Shown: positions 1-6,264 of the stretch, one piece after another
Position numbering within the stretch: the first letter of the stretch is position 1
Layout: every line of letters begins with the position of its first letter
From: CAYWNK01 sp047639615
Lineage (GTDB): Bacteria; Planctomycetota; UBA1135; GCA-002686595
Assembly: GCA_047639615.1 (NCBI GenBank)
Contig: JBLIOL010000144.1
Span: 1 to 13,085, forward strand
Direction: 5' to 3'
DNA length: 13,085 nt
Made by a program: the position numbers and the translations under genes
Notes under the pieces: generated by a model
The model's database searches: none
What the model was told of the DNA's origin: nothing
Seen by the model: the letters and a program-made list of their open reading frames with translations, nothing else

Positions 1-594
1 CTGGATAACGACCCCGAGCTGATGGTCTCGGTCTGGCCCTGGGGCACCTTGCACGGCGCCGGTGCGATCGAAGACGGCATCACCACCGGCGTCAGCTCTT
101 GGCGCCGCATGGCACCCGACACGCACCCCGCCATGGCCAAGGCCGCGGGCAACTATCTCAACTCGCAGCTCGTTCTGGTGGAAGCCCAGCAGAACGGCTT
201 CGACGAGGGCATCGTGCTCGACACCGCCGGCTATGTTTCCGAGGGCAGCGGCGAGAACATCTTCGTGGTGCTCGACGGCCGCGTGCTCACTCCGCCCTTA
301 GGCGATTCGATCCTGCCCGGCATCACCCGCGGCCTAGTGATCGACCTCTGCAAGGAAATGGGCGTCGAGGTCGTCGAGCAACGCGTGGCGCGCGAGATGC
401 TCTACTTCGCCGAGGAAGTCTTCTTCACCGGCACCGCCGCTGAGGTCACCCCCGTGCGCAGCGTCGACCGCCGCCCCGTCGGCGACGGCAAGCCCGGCGA
501 CCTAACCAAGCGCCTGCAAGAGGCCTTCTTCGCCATCGTCAAAGGCGAAGTCCCCGACCGCTTCGGCTGGCTCACCCACGTGAACCCCAAATGA
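1..594 (+). CDS. ilvE: Branched-chain amino acid aminotransferase, 3' part (5' end outside window)
   Basis: This PLP-dependent fold-type IV transaminase interconverts Leu/Ile/Val and their 2-oxo acids, the last step of branched-chain amino acid synthesis in the cytoplasm. The reading frame is open from base 1, so the start and N-terminal half lie upstream. The visible 197 residues follow E. coli IlvE closely: PWG near residue 13, then AKAAGNYL with the likely Schiff-base lysine at residue 47 (bases 139-141), then SEGSGENIF, LPGITR and the cofactor-phosphate segment TGTAAEVTPVRSVD, ending with GWLTHVN as expected for the family C-terminus. Its stop overlaps the start of the next gene by four bases (ATGA), so the two are probably co-translated. 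I see no damage. The family call is very secure; D-amino-acid transaminase or aminodeoxychorismate lyase are much less likely given the long C-terminal match. Confidence 0.95.
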   Translation: MDNDPELMVSVWPWGTLHGAGAIEDGITTGVSSWRRMAPDTHPAMAKAAGNYLNSQLVLVEAQQNGFDEGIVLDTAGYVSEGSGENIFVVLDGRVLTPPLGDSILPGITRGLVIDLCKEMGVEVVEQRVAREMLYFAEEVFFTGTAAEVTPVRSVDRRPVGDGKPGDLTKRLQEAFFAIVKGEVPDRFGWLTHVNPK

Positions 595-884
595 GCGAGC
601 TCCTCTCCGCCGCCGCCATCCAAGCGCACCTGGAAGACCTAGCAGGCTGGACCCTAGAAGAAGGCGTCCTCGTCCGCGAAGACCGCCCCAAAGACTTCCG
701 CGCCGCCCTAGCCTGGATCAACCGCGTCGGCATGCTCGCCGAACAAGAAAACCACCACCCCGACTTCCACCTAACCAGCTGGAACCACGTCCGCCTCCGC
801 CTCTGGAGTCACGACGTCGGCGGCCTAACCGAACGCGACTTCAACCTAGCCCGCCAAATCACCAAACTAGCCCAGCCATACTGA
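591..884 (+). CDS. phhB: Pterin-4a-carbinolamine dehydratase
   Basis: A 97-residue protein of the PCD/DCoH family, the usual full length. The enzyme dehydrates 4a-hydroxytetrahydropterin, recycling the cofactor of aromatic amino acid hydroxylases; in bacteria lacking such a hydroxylase it is linked to molybdopterin metabolism. The family signature is present: ENHHPDF (His55, His56, Pro57, Asp58), then WNHVRLRLWSHDVGGLTERD with His74-Asp75 and the GLT..D motif. The ATG lies inside the stop codon of ilvE (ATGA overlap), so it is probably made by translational coupling; no separate Shine-Dalgarno is needed. The last two codons and the stop fall inside the left inverted repeat of the adjacent mobile element (from base 876), which is odd, but the encoded C-terminus has normal length. 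No hydroxylase gene is visible, so the physiological role here is open. Confidence 0.93.
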   Translation: MSELLSAAAIQAHLEDLAGWTLEEGVLVREDRPKDFRAALAWINRVGMLAEQENHHPDFHLTSWNHVRLRLWSHDVGGLTERDFNLARQITKLAQPY

Positions 885-908
885 GCCGCACCAATCGCCG
901 CCGTTTTC
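876..908 (+). repeat. Left 33-bp inverted repeat of the transposase element
   Basis: This stretch recurs as reverse complement at 2017-2049 with a single mismatch (T at 882 against C), including a perfect 26-base core at 883-908 / 2017-2042. It covers the last two codons and the stop of phhB. Just inside it, at 915-920 and 938-943, a short GCAGAG/CTCTGC inverted repeat with a 17-base loop could form a weak hairpin. No target-site duplication is visible outside the two copies. Confidence 0.85.
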
Positions 909-998
909 TCCCCCGCAGAGGAACCTTGGCCTTACATCTCTGCACGAAGCCTGCAACCTCAGGCGCCTGTTCCGGTTCTCTATCTGAGGATCAAAACA

Positions 999-2009
999 AT
1001 GGGTCAGAGATATCGTGGCGACGAGCCCGGAATGTGGCATCACGTAATCAACCGGGGCATCGCGAAGCGGCCGCTATTTGAGGACAAAATCGATGTCAGG
1101 TTCTTTCTTAGCCGCCTTGCGAAGGAAGTGCGGCGGGGCAGAATCGAGGTGCACGCCTATTGCCTTCTGACGACTCATTTCCACTTGCTCGTGAAGAGTC
1201 TGGTGGGGCAGTTGTCAGAGGGGATGCGCAGGGTTCAAAATGACTATTCGCGTACTTTCAATAGGCGGCATCATCGCGATGGAACCCTCATCCGCGGCAG
1301 GTTCATGTCAAGGCCCATTGAATCTGATGAGTACCTAGAGAACGTCCTTCGTTATATCGACATCAATCCGGTGGCGGCGGGTTTGGCTCAGGAGCCTTGG
1401 GATTATCCGTGGGGGAGTGCGGCCCACTACGTTCATGGTCGCGGGCCGTCCTGGCTGACTCGTGGCTGGGTGGAGCAGGAAGCTTGTGATAGCGTCGGTG
1501 CTTCTGAATTTTCACCTCGCGTGTACCGCCAAGCGATGGGTCGTGGAATGCCCGAAGGCGCGCGATGGGTCGTTGAGAAACGCGCTCAGAGTCAGACTAT
1601 GGGGGCTGACAATCTGGACGACCTTGTAGGCGCGGCGCCTGCGCGGGCAAGAGCGTGGATGGTGCGTAAGGCACTGCTTGCCGACGGCTGCAAGCCTGGT
1701 TTGCCCGTCTGCGATACTAAGTCCATTCGGCTCACGGTCGAACTTGCCGCGATGGCCAACGGGGAGTGGATCCTGAACCCGGCCGCACGCTCGCAGGACG
1801 GCTGGGCAATTGCCGAAGCCGGGCTACTGCGAATTCTCGCGGGGCTCACGGTTCAGCGGATTGTGAGCACTGTTGGCAGTTCCATGTCCATCGTCAGGCG
1901 TCGGATCACGCGGCACGAGGAGTTGATGATCAACGACGAGGTCTATGCATCACGGGTGGGTGATCTCTGCTCGACGGCGATGAAGACATGTCACGATTGT
2001 GTGAGGTGA
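999..2009 (+). CDS. REP-associated-type (Y1, HUH) transposase with C-terminal helix-turn-helix
   Basis: A 336-residue protein whose first ~145 residues are a Y1 transposase domain of the IS200-like/REP-associated (RAYT) type. These enzymes cut and rejoin single-stranded DNA through a tyrosine-DNA intermediate. Visible landmarks are GMWHHVINRG (11-20), the metal-binding HUH motif as His60-Phe61-His62 in THFHLL, the probable nucleophile Tyr83 in QNDYSRTFNRRH, the G.L..GRF segment (95-102) and YIDINPVAAGL (119-129). Residues ~150-336 are extra compared with short RAYTs; 284-305 look like a helix-turn-helix (LTVQRIVSTVG then SIVRRRITRH), perhaps for recognising the flanking repeat. The ATG at 999 follows TGAGGA (985-990) by eight bases. 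All catalytic residues are present, so it may still be active. The gene sits between 33-bp inverted repeats. Confidence 0.9.
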   Translation: MGQRYRGDEPGMWHHVINRGIAKRPLFEDKIDVRFFLSRLAKEVRRGRIEVHAYCLLTTHFHLLVKSLVGQLSEGMRRVQNDYSRTFNRRHHRDGTLIRGRFMSRPIESDEYLENVLRYIDINPVAAGLAQEPWDYPWGSAAHYVHGRGPSWLTRGWVEQEACDSVGASEFSPRVYRQAMGRGMPEGARWVVEKRAQSQTMGADNLDDLVGAAPARARAWMVRKALLADGCKPGLPVCDTKSIRLTVELAAMANGEWILNPAARSQDGWAIAEAGLLRILAGLTVQRIVSTVGSSMSIVRRRITRHEELMINDEVYASRVGDLCSTAMKTCHDCVR

Positions 2010-2016
2010 TTAGGGG

Positions 2017-2049
2017 GAAAACGGCGGCGATTGGTGCGGCTCGGTATGG
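2017..2049 (-). repeat. Right 33-bp inverted repeat of the transposase element
   Basis: This is the reverse complement of 876-908 with one mismatch, starting eight bases after the transposase stop codon. On the minus strand it follows directly on the broken Tat-signal gene, so both flanking reading frames run into the same sequence in the same relative orientation. I found no self-complementary hairpin inside it, so it does not resemble a classical REP or a rho-independent terminator. Confidence 0.85.
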
Positions 2050-2292
2050 TCGGGAATTGGCCCCATGCATCGCCGCTTGTATAGCCCTGTGCCCGGTCCT
2101 CGGGAACAACGATGATCAGCAGGGGCCGGCCGCCGCTCTTGGCGCGCTTCCAAGCTGCCTTGAGGGCCTTCAACCGAGCTGGTCCGAATCGTCCTGGGAG
2201 TCATTGAAGGCGCTGCTGATGAAGGCAGGGGGTGCCAAAGCGGCCAGTCCCAGGGTGAAGCTAGCCAAGAAGGTTCGTCGGTCGATCTGCAT
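2050..2292 (-). pseudogene. Tat-signal protein remnant, frameshifted and cut off by the mobile element
   Basis: On the minus strand an ATG at 2292, preceded at five bases by AGAGGA, opens a 40-codon frame (stop 2172-2170) beginning MQIDRRTFLASF with a hydrophobic run and an APPAF segment: a textbook twin-arginine signal peptide. A second frame, offset by one base, takes over at 2173 and reads LKALKAAWKRAKSGGRPLL, then IIVVPEDRAQGYTSGDAWGQF, before running into the right repeat of the transposase element at 2049. The two pieces read naturally as one secreted protein with a net one-base frameshift near 2173 and a 3' end removed by the insertion. The mature part (helix, then RPLLIIVVPED) has the look of an exported thioredoxin-like start, but I cannot name the family. 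Alternatively the 40-codon frame could be a free-standing peptide with a TTG gene overlapping it (TTGA); this is less likely. Confidence 0.6.
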
Positions 2293-2409
2293 GGATTTCC
2301 TCTGCTGCGAGCGGGCAGCGCTTGTTCAAACGCCCCAGAGACGACTGCGATTGGCATTTCTTCGCATTAATAGTCGGGCAGGGTTGGAAGGTTGCAGAAG
2401 GGCCACGCT

Positions 2410-2438
2410 TTGACAGGCGCTGGCGTTGCCCCGATAGT
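2410..2438 (+). promoter_or_regulatory. Sigma70-like promoter of the PVC-type dehydrogenase gene
   Basis: A perfect TTGACA (2410-2415) is followed after 17 bases by GATAGT (2433-2438), four of six matches to the -10 consensus. The expected transcription start, about 2444-2447, lies only two to five bases before the ATG at 2449, so the transcript may be nearly leaderless. It lies in the 2050-2448 stretch, which otherwise holds only the Tat-gene remnant. Confidence 0.45.
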
Positions 2439-2448
2439 GGTGGGGCCT

Positions 2449-4974
2449 ATGTCTTTGATCAGCCGCTGTATTTGCTTCGTATTCATTCTCAGTACTACGG
2501 CCCTGGGCCAGAACGGGGATAAGGAGGGTGAGCCGCAGCGCGATCTCCCGCTGGACTTGGTGGTGCCGGATGCACCGCTATTGACGCCGGAGCAGCAGCT
2601 AGAGAGCTTTCGCTTGCCGAGGGGCTTTCGTATTGAGCTGGTGGCGGCCGAGCCCTTGGTGGTGGATCCGGTGGCGCTGGCATTCGATGAGGAGGGGCGC
2701 CTTTGGGTGGCGGAGATGCGCGGCTATATGCCTAACGTGGAAGGCACGGACGAGACCAAGGTGGGTGGTTTCATTGTGATCCTCGAAGACACCGATGGTG
2801 ATGGCCGCATGGACAAGCGCACGGAGTTCCTATCCGACTTGGTCCTGCCGCGCGCGATTCAACCGACGCGCGGGGGCGCGCTGTTGATCGCGCCGCCGGA
2901 GTTGCTCTTTGCGAAGGACACGACCGGCGACGGTAAGGCCGACCTGATCGAAGTGATCGACACGGGGCTCAAGGGAATCCCGAATCCGGAGCACGCGATC
3001 AATGGTTTGGACCCCACGCCGGATGGTTGGTTCCGCGTTGCGAATGAGCCCTGGGAGTACGGCTTCAAGAATGGCGCTTGGAGCAAGCGCCGTACGCGCG
3101 GCGGCGGGCAGTGGGGACTGACCCACGACGATGAGGGTTTGGCTTACTTCAATACCAACTCCGATCCCTTGCGCGGGGACTTGATTCCCTCGCACTACGC
3201 CGTGCGCAACGGCAACCACGGAACGATCGGTGGTGCGAATGTGCGGCTGGTGGCGGATCGGAGTACGTACCCGGGACGCATCACACCGGGCGTCAACCGT
3301 GGCTATCGCAAGGGCACCCTGCGCGCGGACTTTACTTTGGCGAATAGTACTGGCGCATGCGGCCCATGGATCTATCGCGGCGGTGCGCTCGGGGAGGATG
3401 TGCAGGGCAGCGCTTTTGTGTGCGAGCCTACGGCCAACCTGGTACACCGCTTTCGCTTAGAGGATCAAGGCGCGTTCGGACGTCAGGCTATCAATGCACA
3501 CCCGGGCCTCGATTTCCTGACCTCGACGGACGAACGCTTCCGTCCGGTGAACATTACCGGCGGACCGGATGGCGGCCTCTACGTGGCGGACTTCGCGCGC
3601 GGCTTGATTCAGCATCGCATCTACCTGACCAGCTTCCTACGCAAGCAGATGGAGGAGCGCGAGCTGGTGGAACCTCACGCGCTCGGTCGCATCTGGCGCG
3701 TGGTGCGCGATGACATTGACGGGCACGCGTTCAAACCAATGTCGCAGTGGTCGTGGAGTGAGCTGCTCGCGGGGCTTGGGAGCCCGTCGGGTTGGGTGCG
3801 CGACACGGTGCAGCGCGTGATCGTCGAGCAGTGGGATGAGGATGCGTGGGTGCGCGATGAGTTGCTGGCTCTTGCTGGTAACTCCGCGGCGCCTGACCTG
3901 GCGCGCATGCATGCCCTGTGGTGCTTGCACGGTGTAGGCGAGGTTGTACCGGAGGTCGTGATCGCTGCGCTTGGGTCGAGCGACGGACGGTTGGTGCGCG
4001 CGGCCATGCGTGTGGGCGAGACGTGGTTGGGTACAGGCCATGGGCAGTTGACTAGCGCCTATGTGGCGGCCGGTGCAGGCGACGATCTGCGCACGCGACG
4101 CCAGGGCCTCTTGTCCCTGTCCTCGGCCAACACGGGTGTTGGCGACGCCGCCATTCAGGGGCTCATCACGGCACAGGAATTACCCAAGGAGCTGCGCGAG
4201 GCTGTGCTGTCGGGCATCGAGGGTCGCGAGCTCGCGGTCTTGGATGCTTGTTTGGAGAGCGCTGCCTGGCAGGTGGATTTGCCGGGGCGCGGATCCATGT
4301 TGGCGAGTCTCGCGCGCTGCGTATTGCGCGAGGGTGTAGTAGGACAAGTGGATGGTTTGCTTGAGCGCATCGCTGGCCTGTCTGGCGACCTGACTTGGCA
4401 GTCGCAGGCACTTGTGCGCGGTGTGCTCTCTGCACGTCGCAAGGATCCGCGCGGCGAGCTCGGGCCTCTGCGCCTAGCTAGTGAGCCGGCGAATCTTGCG
4501 GCCCTTCCCGGCGACTTGGTGGCGGCCCTGTGCTGGCCGGGCCGCGAGGGTTGCGAGGCCTACGAAATTCGCCCATTGACCACTCTGGAGCAGGGTCTCT
4601 TCGATCGCGGCCGTGAGATTTACGCGGGGATCTGCGCTGCCTGTCATCGTTCCTCGGGACTCGGTGATCCGGGTACAGCGCCGCAGCTACGGGATCAGTC
4701 CTATGTGCTCGGCTCCGAGGAGCGCCTGATACGCATTCTGTCCTTCGGGTTGAGTGGTCCCATCCGGGTGGAGGGTTTCGACTTCGATGCGGAGATGCCC
4801 GCCACGGGCTTCAGTCCCGAGGACTTGGCCTCGATCGCCACCTACATCCGGCGCGAGTGGGGCCACGGCGCTGATCCCGTGACTTCAGAAACGGTGCGAC
4901 GTGTGGAACTGGAGAGCGCGTCACGCACGGGTCCGTGGACCGTAGCGGAGCTCGAAGCACTCGAAAAGGAATAG
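2449..4974 (+). CDS. Secreted PVC-type dehydrogenase-like protein with C-terminal cytochrome c
   Basis: An 841-residue protein of the Pirellula/Verrucomicrobium membrane-bound dehydrogenase family (sorbosone-dehydrogenase-like). Residues 1-20 form a signal peptide. Residues ~45-420 are a beta-propeller-like domain beginning with LPRGFRIELVAAEPLVVDP, holding two calcium-loop-like stretches (EDTDGDG 113-119; KDTTGDGKADL 156-166), and later NITGGPDGGLYVADF. A helical, HEAT-like middle part covers roughly 440-690. The C-terminus is a class I cytochrome c with heme motif CAACH (Cys729, Cys732, His733) and Met783 in EMPATGF as probable axial ligand. It likely oxidises a sugar or sugar-derived substrate in the periplasm and passes electrons to the heme; the substrate is unknown. 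The frame stays open to a TTG at 2392, but the ATG at 2449 directly starts the signal peptide and lies downstream of the promoter, so I chose it. The gene remnant after it is of a family that typically accompanies this one. Confidence 0.9.
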   Translation: MSLISRCICFVFILSTTALGQNGDKEGEPQRDLPLDLVVPDAPLLTPEQQLESFRLPRGFRIELVAAEPLVVDPVALAFDEEGRLWVAEMRGYMPNVEGTDETKVGGFIVILEDTDGDGRMDKRTEFLSDLVLPRAIQPTRGGALLIAPPELLFAKDTTGDGKADLIEVIDTGLKGIPNPEHAINGLDPTPDGWFRVANEPWEYGFKNGAWSKRRTRGGGQWGLTHDDEGLAYFNTNSDPLRGDLIPSHYAVRNGNHGTIGGANVRLVADRSTYPGRITPGVNRGYRKGTLRADFTLANSTGACGPWIYRGGALGEDVQGSAFVCEPTANLVHRFRLEDQGAFGRQAINAHPGLDFLTSTDERFRPVNITGGPDGGLYVADFARGLIQHRIYLTSFLRKQMEERELVEPHALGRIWRVVRDDIDGHAFKPMSQWSWSELLAGLGSPSGWVRDTVQRVIVEQWDEDAWVRDELLALAGNSAAPDLARMHALWCLHGVGEVVPEVVIAALGSSDGRLVRAAMRVGETWLGTGHGQLTSAYVAAGAGDDLRTRRQGLLSLSSANTGVGDAAIQGLITAQELPKELREAVLSGIEGRELAVLDACLESAAWQVDLPGRGSMLASLARCVLREGVVGQVDGLLERIAGLSGDLTWQSQALVRGVLSARRKDPRGELGPLRLASEPANLAALPGDLVAALCWPGREGCEAYEIRPLTTLEQGLFDRGREIYAGICAACHRSSGLGDPGTAPQLRDQSYVLGSEERLIRILSFGLSGPIRVEGFDFDAEMPATGFSPEDLASIATYIRREWGHGADPVTSETVRRVELESASRTGPWTVAELEALEKE

Positions 4975-4980
4975 CGGTGT

Positions 4981-5002
4981 ATCTGGTGGCCAGATGATCT
5001 GG
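4981..5002. repeat. Nested palindromes over the start of the PSCyt1 remnant
   Basis: ATCTGG (4981-4986) and CCAGAT (4990-4995) form a six-base stem with a three-base loop, and the same CCAGAT can instead pair with a second ATCTGG (4997-5002) across one base. The site begins six bases after the stop of the dehydrogenase gene and covers the ATG at 4994. There is no T-run, so a rho-independent terminator is doubtful. It could be a small operator, a processing hairpin or chance. Confidence 0.4.
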
Positions 5003-5170
5003 ACTCCGTTGACTCTATTGCTCTTGGCGCCGGGCGCTCAAGACACGGCCGCTATTCGTGACGTGGACTATGGGGGTCAGGTACGCCCGATCCTGGTCGA
5101 CAAGCGCTTCCCATGTCATGGACCGGACCGAAGTACGCTGCGGGCGGGCTTACGCCTGGACTGCGAAAGG
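4994..5170 (+). pseudogene. 5' remnant of a planctomycete-type cytochrome (PSCyt1/DUF1553) gene
   Basis: The frame begins MIWTPLTLLLLAPGAQD, a signal peptide, followed by YGGQVRPILVDK, RFPCHGPD and LRAGLRLDCE (to residue 58, base 5167). This is the characteristic opening of the planctomycete cytochrome C (PSCyt1) domain found in large DUF1549/DUF1553 proteins, where K-C-F-x-C-H-G-P-D is expected. Here the first heme cysteine is Arg38 (CGC for an expected TGC/TGT), so heme attachment would be lost. Similarity ends at about base 5167, immediately before the stop of the opposing WbsX-type gene at 5171; the frame continues to 5266 only as an unrelated overlap. Intact family members are many hundreds of residues long. 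It is therefore a 5' stub left by a deletion or rearrangement, once probably co-transcribed with the dehydrogenase gene 19 bases upstream. Confidence 0.75.
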
Positions 5171-6262
5171 CTACCTGCGGACGTTGGCTCGAACGGCCTC
5201 GAGCCAACCGAGCCCGAAACGCTGATCCGGTTCCAGGTAGTGCCCTTCGCTCCACTCATTGAGTGAGGCGACCAGGACCAGGGGATCGTCCACACCGGTG
5301 GGGGAGCGGTAGTCGAGTGCGCGGCCAAGAGCAGCCTCGAAGAGCTCCGGGTGCTCGCCGGTAATGACCGGCGACCACGGGTACTTGCCCGGGCGCTCGC
5401 TACCGAAGTCGGCGGCTCTTGGGGAGGCATCCCAGCCCGGCGAGACCGCAGGCATGTAGGGCAGGCCTGAGGCGCTGGCGAAGCTCTCCCACTGGGTGGC
5501 GCGCAATTCGGCGTACTCAGCGTAGTCCTGCTCAAAGGGGCCCTTCCAGTCGGGTAGCAGCACGTAGTGGGTCACGCTGTCGAAGCCCACGGCGCGCAGG
5601 TCGCCGATGCAGGCCAGGTTCGGCTCGATGGCGGCCAAGTGGATGTCCCGATGGCCGGCCTCGCGCAGCCACTGGCGCGCGCCGGCGATGGCGGCGGCGG
5701 CGCCTTCGAGTCCCAGTTCGGCTAGGAAGAAGGTTGAGTCGTAGATCGAGAAGTAGCTACGCCCTTCCACCGTGACGTAATTGCTACGGCAGAAGTACTG
5801 TTCGGCAAGCATGCGCACGAAGGCTTCGAAGTCCGCAACGTCCGAGCTCACCCGGCGCGCCGGGTCGATCACATCCGCGTGCGTGTGGCGCACGGGTAGC
5901 ACACGCCGCGGCATGCGATTGGCCCACATGACGGCGAAGGGCATGCTCTGTCCCTCGGGGCAACCCAGGTAGCCCTGGTCCAAGGCCTCTTCGAAGACGC
6001 GCTTGCCGCGGCACCAGAAGACCCCGTGCACCAGAGCATCGACGCCGTAGGCCGCGGCCTGGCGCAGGCGTTTCCCGCAGCTAACGGGGTCGCGGTCGTC
6101 GTAGCTACCCCCCACGGGCAGGCGTGGTTGGAAGTGGCCGTCGAAGCGCGGCCGGCAGCCTTCCACCAGCTCCCACTCGGTGAAGCCCGGGTGGAAGCTC
6201 TCGTCGCGCTCCGCGATCGGATGCCACCCGGAGTAGACGTAGGCTGCGATGCGCGCGGACAT
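5171..6262 (-). CDS. WbsX-type / GH99-like glycan enzyme
   Basis: A 363-residue protein matching the WbsX family (PF14307), whose fold resembles glycoside hydrolase family 99 and whose members are usually found in O-antigen or polysaccharide loci. Visible marks are an N-terminal first strand AAYVYSGWHP (6-15), FTEWELV (27-33), GHFQPRLPVGGSYDDRDP (42-59), a QAAAYGVDALVHGVFW stretch (68-83) and the C-terminal NEWSEGHYLEPD (335-346), where acidic residues are likely catalytic. It has no signal peptide, so it should act in the cytoplasm on a nucleotide- or lipid-linked sugar. It is the last gene of the minus-strand operon, starting two bases after the Omp85 stop without a Shine-Dalgarno, so coupling is likely. 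Its stop abuts the truncated PSCyt1 remnant. Whether it transfers or hydrolyses sugars cannot be told from sequence; many members are annotated as glycosyltransferases without proof. Confidence 0.85.
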   Translation of the reverse strand: MSARIAAYVYSGWHPIAERDESFHPGFTEWELVEGCRPRFDGHFQPRLPVGGSYDDRDPVSCGKRLRQAAAYGVDALVHGVFWCRGKRVFEEALDQGYLGCPEGQSMPFAVMWANRMPRRVLPVRHTHADVIDPARRVSSDVADFEAFVRMLAEQYFCRSNYVTVEGRSYFSIYDSTFFLAELGLEGAAAAIAGARQWLREAGHRDIHLAAIEPNLACIGDLRAVGFDSVTHYVLLPDWKGPFEQDYAEYAELRATQWESFASASGLPYMPAVSPGWDASPRAADFGSERPGKYPWSPVITGEHPELFEAALGRALDYRSPTGVDDPLVLVASLNEWSEGHYLEPDQRFGLGWLEAVRANVRR

Positions 6263-6264
6263 TT

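Larger units (their letters stand above)
876..2049 (+). mobile_element. Y1-transposase element bounded by 33-bp inverted repeats
   Basis: The element consists of one intact transposase gene (999-2009) between two inverted 33-bp copies, about 1.17 kb in all. Outside the left copy is the intact phhB reading frame; outside the right copy a minus-strand Tat-signal gene is cut off, which suggests that the right end landed inside a gene. Classical IS200/IS605 elements lack terminal inverted repeats and use small subterminal hairpins, and REP-associated transposases sit among short palindromes, so these long separated repeats are atypical. The codons of this segment look visibly less GC-biased than in the flanking genes. 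The boundaries are inferred from the repeats only. Alternatively the repeat may be an independent dispersed sequence recognised by the transposase. Confidence 0.6.

Noticed and set aside
1991..2004. TCAC-6-GTGA hairpin at the transposase 3' end as a transposon-end hairpin or terminator
   Set aside because: Only four base pairs, inside the coding sequence and without a T-run; too weak to support.
876..2049. Target-site duplication flanking the element
   Set aside because: The bases just outside the two repeats (before 876 and after 2049) do not match as a direct repeat.
2010..2357. 115-codon minus-strand open frame starting at 2357
   Set aside because: It reads the Tat-signal remnant in a wrong frame and gives proline- and serine-rich sequence without a domain; the ATG at 2292 has the better ribosome binding site and a real signal peptide.
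1988..2413. 141-codon plus-strand open frame between the transposase and the dehydrogenase gene
   Set aside because: It starts inside the transposase 3' end, crosses the inverted repeat and lies antisense to the recognisable Tat-signal remnant; its translation shows no domain-like pattern.
2830..3447. 205-codon minus-strand open frame inside the dehydrogenase gene
   Set aside because: It is antisense to the conserved beta-propeller domain and has the low-complexity composition usual for shadow frames in high-GC DNA.
5171..5266. Continuation of the PSCyt1 remnant frame to base 5266
   Set aside because: After about residue 58 it loses all family similarity and only overlaps the coding 3' end of the WbsX-type gene.
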